Below, piece after piece: positions 50,679-60,978 of a stretch of 64,000 nucleotides of DNA. Numbering within the stretch: the stretch's first letter is position 1; every line of letters starts with the position of its first letter. The notes beneath the pieces are model-generated. The model was given only the letters and a program-made list of their open reading frames with translations. It was not told the DNA's origin and made no database searches. Source of the DNA: Tubulanus polymorphus. Taxonomy: Eukaryota > Nemertea > Palaeonemertea > Tubulaniformes > Tubulanidae. Made by a program: the position numbers and the translations under genes. The stretch covers positions 31,357,150 to 31,421,149 of the forward strand of contig NC_134026.1 of assembly GCF_964204645.1 (NCBI RefSeq), written 5' to 3'.

Positions 50679-53600
50679 TTATATTTACATATTCGAAGAG
50701 TCTATTATTGATTTTGACTGACTGTAACAAATAATGCTGTTTCATCCTCAAACTAAATAGTCACTCCCCTCTCTTACTTTCCTCCCTCCCTATCCCTCTC
50801 CTGCCTCCATCCTCCTAATTTCTCTACTCTCTCCCCCTCCCCTGCTACTTTCCTGCTCCCCTTCCCTGGCTACGTCCCCCCTCCCTACATGCCCCCACTC
50901 TAGCCTCCTCTATGCTGTATTGTCACGGTTTGATATATTTTTAGGTATAGTTGGCAGGGAAAATGTTGCAGCTACTGGTGTTTTTTCGGCTAAAGAACTT
51001 CTAAGCGTGACTCAAAGTAAATGAAATATAATATATTCAATGATTTAATAACATTCTATCTGTGATCACGATGATTTAAAATCCTATCTTTCTGTGATCA
51101 CGATGATTTAACATCCTATCTATCTGTGATCACGATGGGTTAACATCCTGTCTGTGATCACGATGGGTTAACAACCTGTCTGTGATCACGATGATTTAAC
51201 ATCCTATCTATCTGTGATCACGATGGGTTAACATCCTGTCTGTGATCACGATGGTTTAACATCCTGTCTGAGATCACGATGGTTTAACAACCTGTCTGTG
51301 ATCACGATGGGTTAACATCCTGTCTGAGATCACGATGATTTAACATCCTATCTGTGATCACGATGGGTTAACATCCTGTCTGAGATCACGATGGTTTAAC
51401 AACCTGTCTGTGATCACGATGGGTTAACATCCTGTCTGAGATCACGATGGTTTAACATCCTATCTGTGATCATGATGGTTTAACATTCTATCTGTGATCA
51501 CGATGGTTTAAAATCCTATCTTTCTGTGATCACGATGATTTAACATCCTATCTGTGATCACGATGGGTTAACATCCTGTCTGAGATCACGATGGTTTAAC
51601 AACCTGTCTGTGATCACGATGGGTTAACATCCTGTCTGAGATCACGATGATTTAACATCCTATCTGTGATCACGATGGGTTAACATCCTGTCTGAGATCA
51701 CGATGGTTTAACAACCTGTCTGTGATCACGATGGGTTAACATCCTGTCTGAGATCACGATGGTTTAACATCCTATCTGTGATCATGATGGTTTAACATTC
51801 TATCTGTGATCACGATGGTTTAAAATCCTATCTTTCTGTGATCACGATGATTTAACATCCTATCTGTGATCACGATGGGTTAACATCCTGTCTGAGATCA
51901 CGATGGTTTAACAACCTGTCTGTGATCACGATGGGTTAACATCCTGTCTGAGATCACGATGATTTAACATCCTATCTGTGATCACGATGGGTTAACATCC
52001 TGTCTGAGATCACGATGGTTTAACAACCTGTCTGTGATCACGATGGGTTAACATTCTATCTGTGATCACGATGATTTAACATCCTATCTGTGATCACGAT
52101 GATTTAACATCCTGTCTGAGATCACGATGGTTTAACATCCTATCTGTGATCATGATGGTTTAACATTCTATCTGTGATCACGATGGTTTAAAATCCTATC
52201 TTTCTGTGATCACGATGATTTAACATCCTATCTGTGATCACGATGGGTTAACATCCTGTCTGAGATCACGATGGTTTAACAACCTGTCTGTGATCACGAT
52301 GGGTTAACATCCTGTCTGAGATCACGATGGTTTAACATCCTATCTGTGATCACGATGGTTTAACATCCTATCTGTGATCACGATGGTTTAACATTCTATC
52401 TGTGATCACGATGGGTTAACATCCTATCTATCTGTGATCACGATGGTTTAACAACCTATCTGTGATCACGATGGTTTAACATCCTATCTGTGATCACGAT
52501 GATTTAACATCCTATCTGTGATCACGATGGGTTAACATCCTATCTATCTGTGATCACGATGGTTTAACATCCTATCTATCTGTGATCACGATGATTATTC
52601 TAATTTCAGCGTCACTGATCGCACCACAGAATGGAAACTCATTATGCACGTCTTTCATTAAAGTAGAAGGTCCTAGTTACTACGACAACTACGGGAGTGG
52701 CGATCAGAGTATCGTTGGTAACCGTGTCGACCAACAACAATCGTCTCAAACGATACAATCTGCTGCTACGGTAACCAGCCCGAAATCAACCAATCGACAC
52801 AAACGATTCAAACGCACTCATTTAGCTTCAGGTTCTTCAGTTGATGAAGAGATAGATGGCGTTGGAGTAGACGAGCAGCAGCAGCAGACGGGTTATTACT
52901 CCACTAAATCATCTCAGTCTTCCTCTACACAGTGGCCTCAAGAACCAAACTTAGATCATACAGGTATAGTGAATATAGAGGGCGCTTTTATCTGCTGTAT
53001 TATACAGGGATCTGGGGCTGGTTTTATAGACTGGTTATATCTGGGGCCAGTTCCACAGTCGAGACTTAAGTCCAAAAGTGAGCTTTAGTCTTAAGATTGG
53101 CATTAAGTTGTTAGATTGGCTATATAACTAACATGGTCTTAGACTGGGCTTAAGTCTAAGCCATGACTATGGGGCTAACTCCATTTTGATTGAGTTAGCC
53201 CCGGGTTTAAGACAATACCTGTCTCTAAAATTGGCCCCAGTATTATAGAGGGCTGTGTTTAATCTGCTATGTATCGTAGATGGCTGTGTTTAATCTGTTT
53301 GAAGAGGGCTGTGTTTAATCTGTTTTAATCGTAAGATGGCTGTGTTTAATCTGTTTGAAGAGGGCAGTGTATAGAGTTGTATATTTAATGTTATTTATAG
53401 GTGGTATGTCACATAGTCCAGCTATGCATTCTCCACACTTGATTCATACAGCTACAGGAACCGGAACAGGAGCTATAACGGCTTCTATTGTTGTAAAACA
53501 GGATCCGTCTGTTGTAGGATTCAGTTCGGTACAACGTCCAACGCACGTACCGACACCTCCGCAAAATCTGACTGTTATACAACAAACTAGTTTACCTCCG

Positions 53601-56600
53601 AGACCTAGTTCACAGACTTCTCCTAATATAGGTACGTCCCTTTCCTCTTCTCCTAATATAGGTATGTCCCTTTCCTCTTCTCCTAATATAGGTACGTCCC
53701 TTTCCTCTTCTCCTAATATAGGTACGTCCCTTTCCTCTTCTCCTAATATAGGTACGTCCCTTTCCTCTTCTCCTAATATAGGTACGTCCCTTTCCTCTTC
53801 TCCTAATATAGGTACGTCCCTTTCCTTTACGAGAAAATCTGGAAGTTTATCACTGTGACCCTCTCTCAATCTGACCCCTCTGACTGTGACCTCTCCCTCT
53901 CCCAATCTGACTCCTACCCCTCTCTCAATCTAACCCTCTCTCTCACTATGGCCCCCTCCCCCTCTCAATATGACCCCCCTCTTCCAATCTGACCCCTCTC
54001 AATCTGACTCCTACCCCTCTCCTATTCTGACCCCTCTCAATCTGACCCCTCCCCCTCTCAATTTGACCTCTCTCAATCTGAACATCTCTCTTGCTATGAC
54101 CTCCTCCCCTCGCAATCTAACCCACTCTCAATCTGACTCCTCGCCCAATCTGACCCATCCCTCTCTCAATCTGACCCATCCCTCTCAATCTGTCCCATCC
54201 CTCTCAATCTGACCCATCCCTCTCTCAATCTGACCCATCCCTCTCAATCTGTCCCATCCCTCTCAATCTGACCCATCCCTCTCTCAATCTTACTCCTCCC
54301 ACTCTCAATCTGACCCCTTTCTCACAGTGACCCCCTCTCCCTCTATATATAACATTATATATTAAGAGAGTGATAATATCTCGTAAGCTTTATATCAATT
54401 TGACCTTTTGAATAAAACAACTGATTCTCAACTAGACAGTGAGATATCATTTCAATTTTCGATATTTTCAGGTCCGTCTGCTTCTAGTTCTCAACTATCG
54501 ATCAATCAACAAGCTACCCCTGGTGGCGGCGAGCTATTGAAAAGTCCGTTGAAGTATCAGCAACAGCCGGGTGGAGATACTTTATCAGATTTTGTGACGT
54601 TAGTTTGTCGCGAGGCTCAGATCGCTCAAAACCAAAACAACAGTGAAAACAATGTGAGTAAAATACATTAACATCAGAGGGAGCCACCTGTGTCAATTTT
54701 ACATCCATCCCACTGAATGTCAGCCTCCTTCGTTCAAATATCTGCTGCTGCCTCTGAGTTTGAGTTACACTAAAATGAAGCGTAAAACTTATTACTTTTC
54801 ATCGTTTGATAATTATTTGATTTTTGTAATGTGTCACTCAACTCGGGATCCAGTTCCACGGTTTTGAGTTAGAGTTAACTGTGAACTCAGGATCCAGTTC
54901 CACGGTTTTGAGCTAGAGTTAACTGTGAACTGTGGATCCAGTTCCACAGTTGTGATTTAGAGTTAACTGTGAACTCAAGATCCAGTTCCACAGTAGAAAG
55001 TTAAGGACTCAGGACCCTGTAAAACATTGATGTTGTGCTGTTAGTTTGAGATTATAATTGTAAGTTATTTATTTATTTGTGTTCACAGTCGTCGTTTCTG
55101 CCAGTGAAGAAATATTGGTCGTCCGTAAGTTCAGAAATTTTCTAATGATAATAATTGATTAAGCCTGAAATCTGTATTGTGCTAACACAAACGAGTTAAA
55201 TTAACGTGCTTACGATATTTAAAAAAAAGTAGGCCTACAGGAAATTAATTAGACCTTGTGAAACTAGAAGCAGCTATTGTGTTCTTCAAACTCTGACGGA
55301 TCTCAACTAATTCTTAAACAGATTGAAGATAAGCTGAATAACTTGAAAGAAAATACATTATTTTTAAATGTTAAACGTGAAACAGGACCGAAATCGGTAT
55401 AAGATTAATGATTATTTTGTAGAGTGGTCAGACTTCCGGCCCGTCGACACCGACGTTGAAAAGTCCTACGAAACTACCTCAGTTTTTTATCCCGGGAATG
55501 TTACCGCCTCCACCGCCCCCTCCGTCTGTCGCCCGTCCTGTCGCTGTGTTAAAAACATCTAACGGTGACGTTGTTTTAGGCGGTAATAGTTCTCCTCCTG
55601 TTTCTATATCAACCGCTACATCCAGTAAGTATTCATAAAATAACGAGTTTAATTATTGCATCTCAGGGGGCGCTGCAGTTGCTCAAACATTGGTTACAGT
55701 TAACTAGTGGATAGTTGTTACTATGGTATTTATCCGCCTGTTATTATAAACCAACCTTTTAGCAACTGCAGCCCTAGTAGCTCGTTAATGAATTAATTGA
55801 TAAATAACCTCGTTACAGGTGGAGCATCTGCGGCAAGCGGGGGAGGTCTAGCTACAAATAGTCCGACAAACCGTGGAATTATGTCCAGTCCGTTCTCCTT
55901 ACTTCAAGGTCGTCCGGAGCACGCGTTTCATCATATACATCCGCAACCACCACAGGTATACTCCACCAGGGGGCAGCACACACTATTACACCCACTACGG
56001 GGCAGAAGTATGTCTATTTCATCCAGTAGGGGGCAGCACTATATAGTATTTCTCTTTCTATTCTAGATATTTACATACCCCAGTATTAGCCCTGTGAACG
56101 CTATCAGTGGAGTAATTAACTCCACCAGGGGGCAGCACACACTATTACACCCACTACGGGGCAGTAGTATGTCTATTTCATCCAGTAGGGGGCAGCACTA
56201 TATAGTATTTCTCTTTGTATTCTAGATGTTTACGTACCCCAGTATTAGCCCTGTGAACGCTATCAGCGGAGTAATTAACTCCACCAGGGGGCAGCACACA
56301 CTATTACACCCACTACGGGGCAGTAGTATGTCTATTTCATCCAGTAGAGGGCAGCACTATATAGTATTTCTCTTTGTATTCTAGATGTTTACGTATCCCA
56401 GTATTAGCCCTGTGAACGCTATCAGCGGAGTAATTAACTCCACCAGGGGGCAGCACACACTATTACACCCACTACGGGGCAGTAGTATGTCTATTTCATC
56501 CAGTAGGGGGCAGCACTATATAGTATTTCTCTTTGTATTCTAGATGTTTACGTACCCCAGTATTAGCCCTGTGAACGCTATCAGCGGAGTAATTAACTCC

Positions 56601-57822
56601 ACCAGGGGGCAGCACACACTATTACACCCACTACGGGGCAGTAGTATGTCTATTTCATCCAGTAGAGGGCAGCACTATATAGTATTTCTCTTTGTATTCT
56701 AGATGTTTACATACCCCAGTATTAGCCCTGTGAACGCTATCAGTGGAGTAATTAACTCCACCAGGGGGCAGCGCACACTATTACACCCACTACGGGGCAG
56801 TAGTATTTCATCCAGTAGAGGGCAGCACTATATAGTATTTCTCTTTGTATTCTAGATGTTTACGTACCCCAGTATTAGCCCTGTGAACGCTATCAGTGGA
56901 GTAATTAGTCCAACAACTATCACACTACTAGCATCTCCAGTGGCTACACCTCGGAGCACTCCCAGATCAACTCCTATTCCGCGATGGACGACTCCACTAG
57001 TACTCGACGACGGAAGTTTAGATTATAACATGATGGCGAGTTTAATACCGACTCAGATGTTGGGCGATGATCACGAAGCTTTATCTGAAGGTCGAATGCT
57101 CGGGACGTTCTTAGGTAAAGTATAAATAAATAATAAGATAAAAACCCACTATTTACAGATAAAAAGAATTTAAAAACAAGAATTTATTTATTCAATTTAA
57201 AATATATATGAGACACGACGTTTCGATCTCACCCTAGAGATCATCGTCAGGTGTCTTTTATATATTTTAGATTGAATGAATAAATTCTTTCTATCTGTAA
57301 ATAGTGGGTTTTTATCTTATTATCCGTTCATTGCACGTTTGAGTGCGGTTATCATTCTATAAATAAATGAATTGATGCTGTGAATGCAGTCATACTCTCA
57401 TTGAATTGTTATATAGACAATTAGGACTCAATTAGAAAGACGAATTCAGTTATGTAACTGTTCTAACGCAACTGTGCAACTGGATCCATGTGACTGTCAC
57501 ATGGACCCAGTTGCACAATTGCGAGTTACAGTTAACTCTCAGTGGAATTCTAACTCACAACTGTGGAACTGAGTTTGTATTTCTAATAATGAGGTATTGA
57601 ACGCCATCTAGTGTGTGAGAGCGGTACCGCAGTAATTGAGGTGATGTGATTTGTTTTTATTTTTCAGAGAGATTTTTAAACCCGATGGGAAATCAGGATT
57701 CAGTTGATACCGGAGGAGGAGGAGGTCATCATCACTTCTCGATATCAACATCGAGACCTTTATCACAAAACCTGACGACTTCTACAAATACAGACTCATC
57801 ACCCGAACATAAACCATCTTGA
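41726..57822 (+). CDS. NFI: Nuclear Factor I transcription factor
   Basis: Sequence-specific DNA-binding factor (TTGGCN5GCCAA sites), orthologous to the single invertebrate gene related to vertebrate NFIA/B/C/X. Exons: 41,726-41,734 (M-T-M, proposed start), 45,437-45,592, 48,186-48,561, 49,278-49,334, 50,945-51,016, 52,610-52,963, 53,401-53,631 (or later donors), 54,472-54,653, 55,089-55,124, 55,423-55,624, 55,819-55,955, 56,856-57,114, 57,668-57,822. From the second exon on all joins keep phase; with the first donor of exon 53,401 the protein is 741 residues. The DNA-binding/dimerisation domain (about 4-180) is strongly conserved: [66 protein letters not shown]. Later blocks include [24 protein letters not shown] and a MLPPPPPPP proline-rich segment. 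The start is the weakest part; an alternative 5' exon at 44,460 is listed separately. Confidence 0.96.
41990..42664. repeat. 26-bp minisatellite (CTAGGTGGATAGATGATTCTC)
   Basis: About 26 copies of a 26-bp unit (CACAGCTAGGTGGATAGATG plus ATTCTC). Variants (GTTCGG, ATTGTC, ATTCTGC) recur, showing block copying. It lies in the long first intron of NFI. Confidence 0.96.
42932..43225. mobile_element. Dispersed element, GGATC-type end, copy B
   Basis: It starts AAGGGCAGATCCAGGATTC and matches the copy at 21.55-21.79 kb through blocks including GAAAATTAAGGACAAAA and TATCAGGCCC. It lies in the first intron of NFI. The two copies are too diverged to be recent. Confidence 0.5.
43274..43998. repeat. 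26-bp minisatellite (ATGGTACCACTAGAGATATGG)
   Basis: About 28 units of 26 bp, with shorter variants TAGATGCTAGATGGTACC that recur at patterned intervals. It lies in the first intron of NFI, 0.6 kb from another 26-bp array of unrelated sequence. Confidence 0.96.
44419..44540 (+). other. Possible alternative NFI promoter and 5' exon
   Basis: TATATAAA at 44,419 and a second TA-rich run to 44,457 precede ATGATG at 44,460. The frame reads [19 protein letters not shown] and then MDYFQN, protein-like and free of repeats, and ends in phase 0 if spliced after 44,540, which would join to DEFHPF. The donor there (AAT/GTGGTT) is poor, so this is only a candidate for an alternative N-terminus. Confidence 0.3.
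45066..45345. repeat. 30-bp minisatellite (GGTGCTAGTTGGTCATCTAG)
   Basis: Nine copies of a 30-bp unit with TCTAGTCTAGT lie in the NFI first intron, ending about 90 bases before the exon at 45,437. The open frame across it is a repeat artefact. Confidence 0.94.
45612..46024. repeat. 32-bp minisatellite (GAATCCAGTGGGTTCTATCA)
   Basis: About 13 units of 32 bp (27-bp variants lacking CTCCT) begin right after the donor at 45,593. They lie in the intron that divides the NFI DNA-binding domain. Confidence 0.94.
46025..47145. other. NFI intron, unique sequence
   Basis: AT-rich intron sequence without a supportable exon or RNA gene. Confidence 0.55.
47146..48132. repeat. 51-bp minisatellite, open in frame for 330 codons
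   Basis: About 19 copies of a 51-bp unit, reading as a 17-residue repeat of the type [17 protein letters not shown] on the plus strand. Because 51 is a multiple of three, one stop-free copy yields a long open frame. It lies in an NFI intron and stops about 50 bases before the 3' splice site at 48,185, with a TAA in between. Not called as a gene. Confidence 0.95.
48655..49250. repeat. 47-bp minisatellite with AACTGTGGAACTGA core
   Basis: Twelve or thirteen copies of a unit with ACTGTGGAACTGAGTCCTGA, GTTCAGAGTTGTTAACTC and ATACTCATA. It is the same dispersed core as at 8.1, 11.3 and 14.3 kb. It ends 27 bases before the NFI exon at 49,278. Confidence 0.95.
49365..49712. repeat. About 45-bp minisatellite (CAGATTGGGGATCTCGAGG)
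   Basis: Seven or eight G-rich units containing TCTGGATAGACCC alternate with TCTGGATAGAACCCTGCC, in an NFI intron. Confidence 0.92.
49854..49935. repeat. (GAAT)n microsatellite
   Basis: About 20 copies of GAAT with one AAAT interruption. Confidence 0.96.
50026..50236. repeat. Pyrimidine-rich minisatellite (CTCCTGTCACACCTCCCC)
   Basis: About ten degenerate units, C/T-rich on the plus strand, lie 35 to 240 bases upstream of the acceptor at 50,270. Together with that acceptor this is an unusually long pyrimidine-rich approach. Confidence 0.9.
50271..50351 (+). other. Candidate alternative terminal exon of NFI
   Basis: A good acceptor (TTGCTGTTTCTGTTGCAG) precedes 50,271. In phase with the exon ending at 49,334 it reads 25 codons (beginning [12 protein letters not shown]) to a TAA at 50,345-50,347 that overlaps AATAAA at 50,346-50,351. 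Its end does not fit the next coding exon, which instead joins directly from 49,334. A short NFI isoform with DNA-binding domain only would result. This is unproven. Confidence 0.4.
50621..50676. repeat. (CTG)n triplet repeat
   Basis: About 18 CTG/TGC triplets with one TAC interruption in an NFI intron. Expandable CTG tracts in introns are known to form hairpins; instability here is inferred only. Confidence 0.96.
51045..52592. repeat. 28-bp satellite with GTGATCAC palindrome
   Basis: About 55 units of 28 bp (CTGTGATCACGATGGTTTAA plus CATCCTAT) occupy nearly the whole intron between NFI exons ending at 51,016 and starting at 52,610. GTGATCAC is a perfect palindrome in most copies. A block with CATGATGG and TTTAAAATCC recurs near 51.47, 51.78 and 52.15 kb, showing higher-order structure of roughly 310-370 bp. 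The array ends about 20 bases before the splice acceptor. Confidence 0.96.
53038..53245. mobile_element. Dispersed GGGGCCAGTT element
   Basis: It begins CTGGGGCCAGTTCCACAGTC and contains GACTTAAGTCC and CTTAAGATTGGCATTAAG, matching a copy at 15.14-15.27 kb. The right part, GGGGCTAACTCC...GAGTTAGCCCCGGG, is inverted, and ends in an inverted GGCCCC. It lies in the NFI intron before exon 53,401. Confidence 0.5.
53627..53826 (+). repeat. 30-bp coding repeat with seven tandem splice donors
   Basis: Seven copies of TTTCCTCTTCTCCTAATATA plus GGTACGTCCC. Each ends AATATAG/GTACGT (second copy GTATGT), with donors at 53,632, 53,662, 53,692, 53,722, 53,752, 53,782 and 53,812. The unit is 30 bp, so each further donor adds ten residues ([10 protein letters not shown]) to NFI exon 53,401 without changing phase into the exon at 54,472. 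Reading past the last donor meets a stop at 53,856. Confidence 0.88.
54050..54300. repeat. TCTGACCCATCCCTCTCAA minisatellite
   Basis: Degenerate pyrimidine-rich units of about 20 bp in the NFI intron after exon 53,401. The preceding 53.86-54.05 kb is a looser version of the same. Confidence 0.88.
54838..55000. repeat. About 46-bp minisatellite, reverse GGATCCAGTTCCAC core
   Basis: Four copies of CAGGATCCAGTTCCACGG with GAGTTAGAGTTAACTGTGAA, the reverse orientation of the core found at 11.3, 14.3 and 48.7 kb. It lies in an NFI intron. Confidence 0.9.
55956..56855 (+). repeat. 159-bp tandem repeat duplicating the NFI exon-13 splice acceptor
   Basis: The unit contains a pyrimidine tract and acceptor (CTCTTTGTATTCTAG), the first 45 coding bases of the following exon ([15 protein letters not shown]), then intron-like sequence with two CTCF-like motifs. 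Acceptors precede 56,067, 56,226, 56,385, 56,544, 56,703 and 56,856, spaced 159 bp (the last 153). Only after the sixth does the conserved NFI exon continue ([15 protein letters not shown]). Each decoy's frame stays open until the TAG of the next acceptor. After the 45 bases comes GGA/GTAATT, a usable donor, so each could act as a phase-0 microexon. Confidence 0.93.
55961..56830 (+). promoter_or_regulatory. Cluster of about 12 CTCF-like motifs
   Basis: Each unit of the 159-bp array carries CCACCAGGGGGCAGCAC and CCAGTAGGGGGCAGCAC (or the AGAGGG variant), both fitting the core CCASYAGRKGGCRS recognised by the CTCF zinc fingers. Six copies of each are present, all in the same orientation. CTCF is conserved in bilaterians including molluscs. 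Occupancy is inferred only. Confidence 0.5.
57130..57323. mobile_element. 194-bp MITE in last NFI intron
   Basis: Inverted ends start ATAATAAGATAAAAACCCAC at the left and read its exact reverse complement at the right; they continue with few mismatches through CTATTTACAGATA for over 35 bp. The core has AATATATATGAGACACGACG and the mirrored CGTCAGGTGTCTTTTATATATT. It has no coding capacity. It begins 15 bases after the donor at 57,115. Confidence 0.88.
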
Positions 57823-58189
57823 GTAGTATCAGCGCCGCCTAGTGGTCAGTGTGTGAGGTAACTGTGATTTATCGAGCGCCAGTCAGTTCTCCATTATCAC
57901 CGTTGTCTTTCCTTTTCGAGCGATTTTGTAAATAAACGTTGAGGTATATCGTTATTACTACAATCATCACCATGGTTACACACAGCGGTGGATCGCGTGT
58001 ATATTGTAGATGATTGTTTGAATATAGATGGAGTTAGTGTCCGATCTAGCGAGACCGGAGTGAAATTGTTTTAATTGTTAGGTTGTTAGCGAGGAGAGCG
58101 AGAGAGTCGGGTCCCTTTGACTCTAGATTTTTATTACCGATTTATTGAAAACTATGCAAAAAGAATTCTGCTGTTTCATACTGGGTCCA

Positions 58190-58722
58190 CGTACATACAC
58201 ATACACATTGACATACATATACACAAAGACATACACATTGACATACACAGACATACACACCTAGACATACATATTGACATACACACCTGGACATACATAT
58301 TGACATACACACCTAGACATACATATTGACATACACACCTAGACATACACATTGACATACACACCTAGACATACATATTGACATACACACCTAGACATAC
58401 ATATTGACATACACACCTAGACATACACATTGACATACACACCTAGACATACATATTGACATACACACCTAGACATACATATTGACATACACCTAGACAA
58501 ACACATTGACATACATATACACAAAGACATACACATTGACATACACAGACATACACACCTAGACATACATATTGACATACACACCTAGACATACATATTG
58601 ACATACACACCTAGACATACATATTGACATACACACCTAGACATACATATTGACATACACACCTAGACATACATATTGACATACACACCTAGACATACAT
58701 ATTGACATACACACTTAGACAA
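58190..58722. repeat. 24-bp minisatellite (ACACCTAGACATACATATTG)
   Basis: About 22 units of 24 bp (with ACAT). A 100-bp block with ATATACACAAAGACATACAC occurs at both 58,210 and 58,515. Confidence 0.95.
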
Positions 58723-59572
58723 ATGTACACAAACTTCAGAAAGAGATGCATAGATTCATGAAATAGCCACTGGCAAGTGAGTGAGCGATGTGATGTAATA
58801 TATGTAGTTGTTGTTGCTAGGATTAAGAGACTGTGATATGTATATGATGTATTTGTACAACGGTTTAATGTAATTAACATATTTTTGAATTGTATTTATT
58901 TCGATGGAATAATTCTATACATTCAGTTTATTGAGGAGGTATAGAGAGAGGTAGAGGAGGGAGAGGAGGTAGAGGAGGGAGGTCTGATGGAGGTTTGGGT
59001 CGAATCATCCCATGGTTTTTCGGAATAAGATAGAAAGCCATAATGAGGCAAATAAGAAGGGTAATGTTAGATGATAAAGAGTGGTATAGGGAGGTTTAAT
59101 AGAGAGGTATAAGAAGTTAAGAGATGGTTACATTGATTTCTATAAACCCTGTATATACGTGTAATGCTATAGTTTTCAATACTCTTGCATTTTGTGTAAA
59201 AACTAGTTTTTTATACAGAAAATATCTCGATAACTGGATATTTATCTCGATAACTGGATATTTTTGTATAATAATGATGATATCAAACGTCGCTGCAAAT
59301 AGAGGGAGCTGTCTGAATTGTTCGGCTTGCGTATTCCTGGAGAATGAAATAACGATTATAAATTTGTTGTTAATTCGTGTATATTTGTTAATACTTGCAT
59401 TTTAGTTAAGAATGAAACGATGTATCCTTATATGGTAGATTGTAATATCATTTATTATATAATTATTATTATAATGATTATTATTATTATTATTATTATT
59501 AAACTATAATGATTTGTGACTCCCCACTGTTTACAGATATTTTACTACCTTTTATACTGAATTTGTTAGATT

Positions 59573-60278
59573 ATCTGGTGTACCCCAGGGATGACTAGTA
59601 AACCCTGCTCTGGTGTACCCCAGGGATGACTAGTAAACCCTGCTCTGGTGTACCCCAGGGATGACTAGTAAACCCTGCTCTGGTGTATCACAGGGATGAC
59701 TAGTAAACCCTGCTCTGGTGTACCCCAGGGATGACTAGTAAGCCCTGCTCTGGTGTATCACAGGGATGACTAGTAAACCCTGCTCTGGTGTATCACAGGG
59801 ATGACTAGTAAACCCTGCTCTGGTGTATCACAGGGATGACTAGTAAACCCTGCTCTGGTGTATCACAGGGATGACTAGTAAACCCTGCTCCGGTGTACCC
59901 CAGGGATGACTAGTAAACCCTGCTCTGGTGTATCACAGGGATGACTAGTAAACCCTGCTCTGGTGTACCCCAGGGATGACTAGTAAACCCTGCTCTGGTG
60001 TATCACAGGGATGACTAGTAAACCCTGCTCCGGTGTACCCCAGGGATGACTAGTAAACCCTGCTCTGGTGTATCACAGGGATGACTAGTAAACCCTGCTC
60101 TGGTGTACCCCAGGGATGACTAGTAAGCCCTGCTTTGGTGTATCACAGGGATGACTAGTAAACCCTGCTCTGGTGTATCACAGGGATGACTAGTAAACCC
60201 TGCTCTGGTGTATCACAGGGATGACTAGTAAGCCCTGCTCTGGTGTATCACAGGGATGACTAGTAAACCCTGCTCTAT
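59573..60278. repeat. 35-bp minisatellite (GATGACTAGTAAACCCTGCT)
   Basis: About 20 units of 35 bp (with CTGGTGTACCCCAGG or CTGGTGTATCACAGG). The two variants alternate in repeated blocks. Confidence 0.96.
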
Positions 60279-60978
60279 TAGCAGCAGTCCACCTATATAT
60301 AAGTACATGTAAATATGCTGTTTAATCACCAAAACAATTTCAATGGTCGTAAATAATCTATAATAATTAGGGATTACTGTACAACCCTTTTAGATCAGCT
60401 CCTGAGTTGTTCTCTCATATGGGAGCTCAGTAATGTATGCCTTGAGCTCAATTCTGTAGTATGGCTCCTGAGCTCAGCTATGGATGCCCGGAGCTCAGCG
60501 ATTGACTTGTACATATGTCGTCTGCTCGACTATGGATGCCCGGAGCTCAGTGATAGACGCCCCGAGCTCGTAAGTTTATTCCCTGATGATAGAGAGTGAA
60601 GAACTGATAGCATCCTATCCTCGCTCTCCTCTCATAATGACTAACTGGTCAGAAAGAGAGAGACTGAGAGACTGAATACACCCCCCCCACCCCACCCCAG
60701 GTATTAGATTAACACCTATAATGAATGATTGAGTGTTTTCTTTATTCTGTATATTGCTATGTTATAATGATTGAATTAGTTGCTATAGTTATAATGTGTA
60801 AAACCGATCAGTTGGTTGTTATGGTAATATGTAAATGATTTTGTCGTCGCTATGACGATGTAACACGATTGGGTGGTGCTTGTTGAATAATGTAAAACAC
60901 AGAAATGATACTTTTAATAATCGGTTAAAATAAAACGAAATAGTTTCTCAAAATTCATCTGTTTGTTGTTTGGTAGAC

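Larger units (their letters stand above)
57823..60935 (+). other. NFI 3' UTR and flank
   Basis: Following the NFI stop codon, AATAAA occurs at 57,931 and again at 60,929, giving a possible short and a possible very long 3' UTR. Between them are two minisatellites and AT-rich sequence, including an ATT run at 59.46-59.50 kb. No exon is recognised. Confidence 0.5.
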
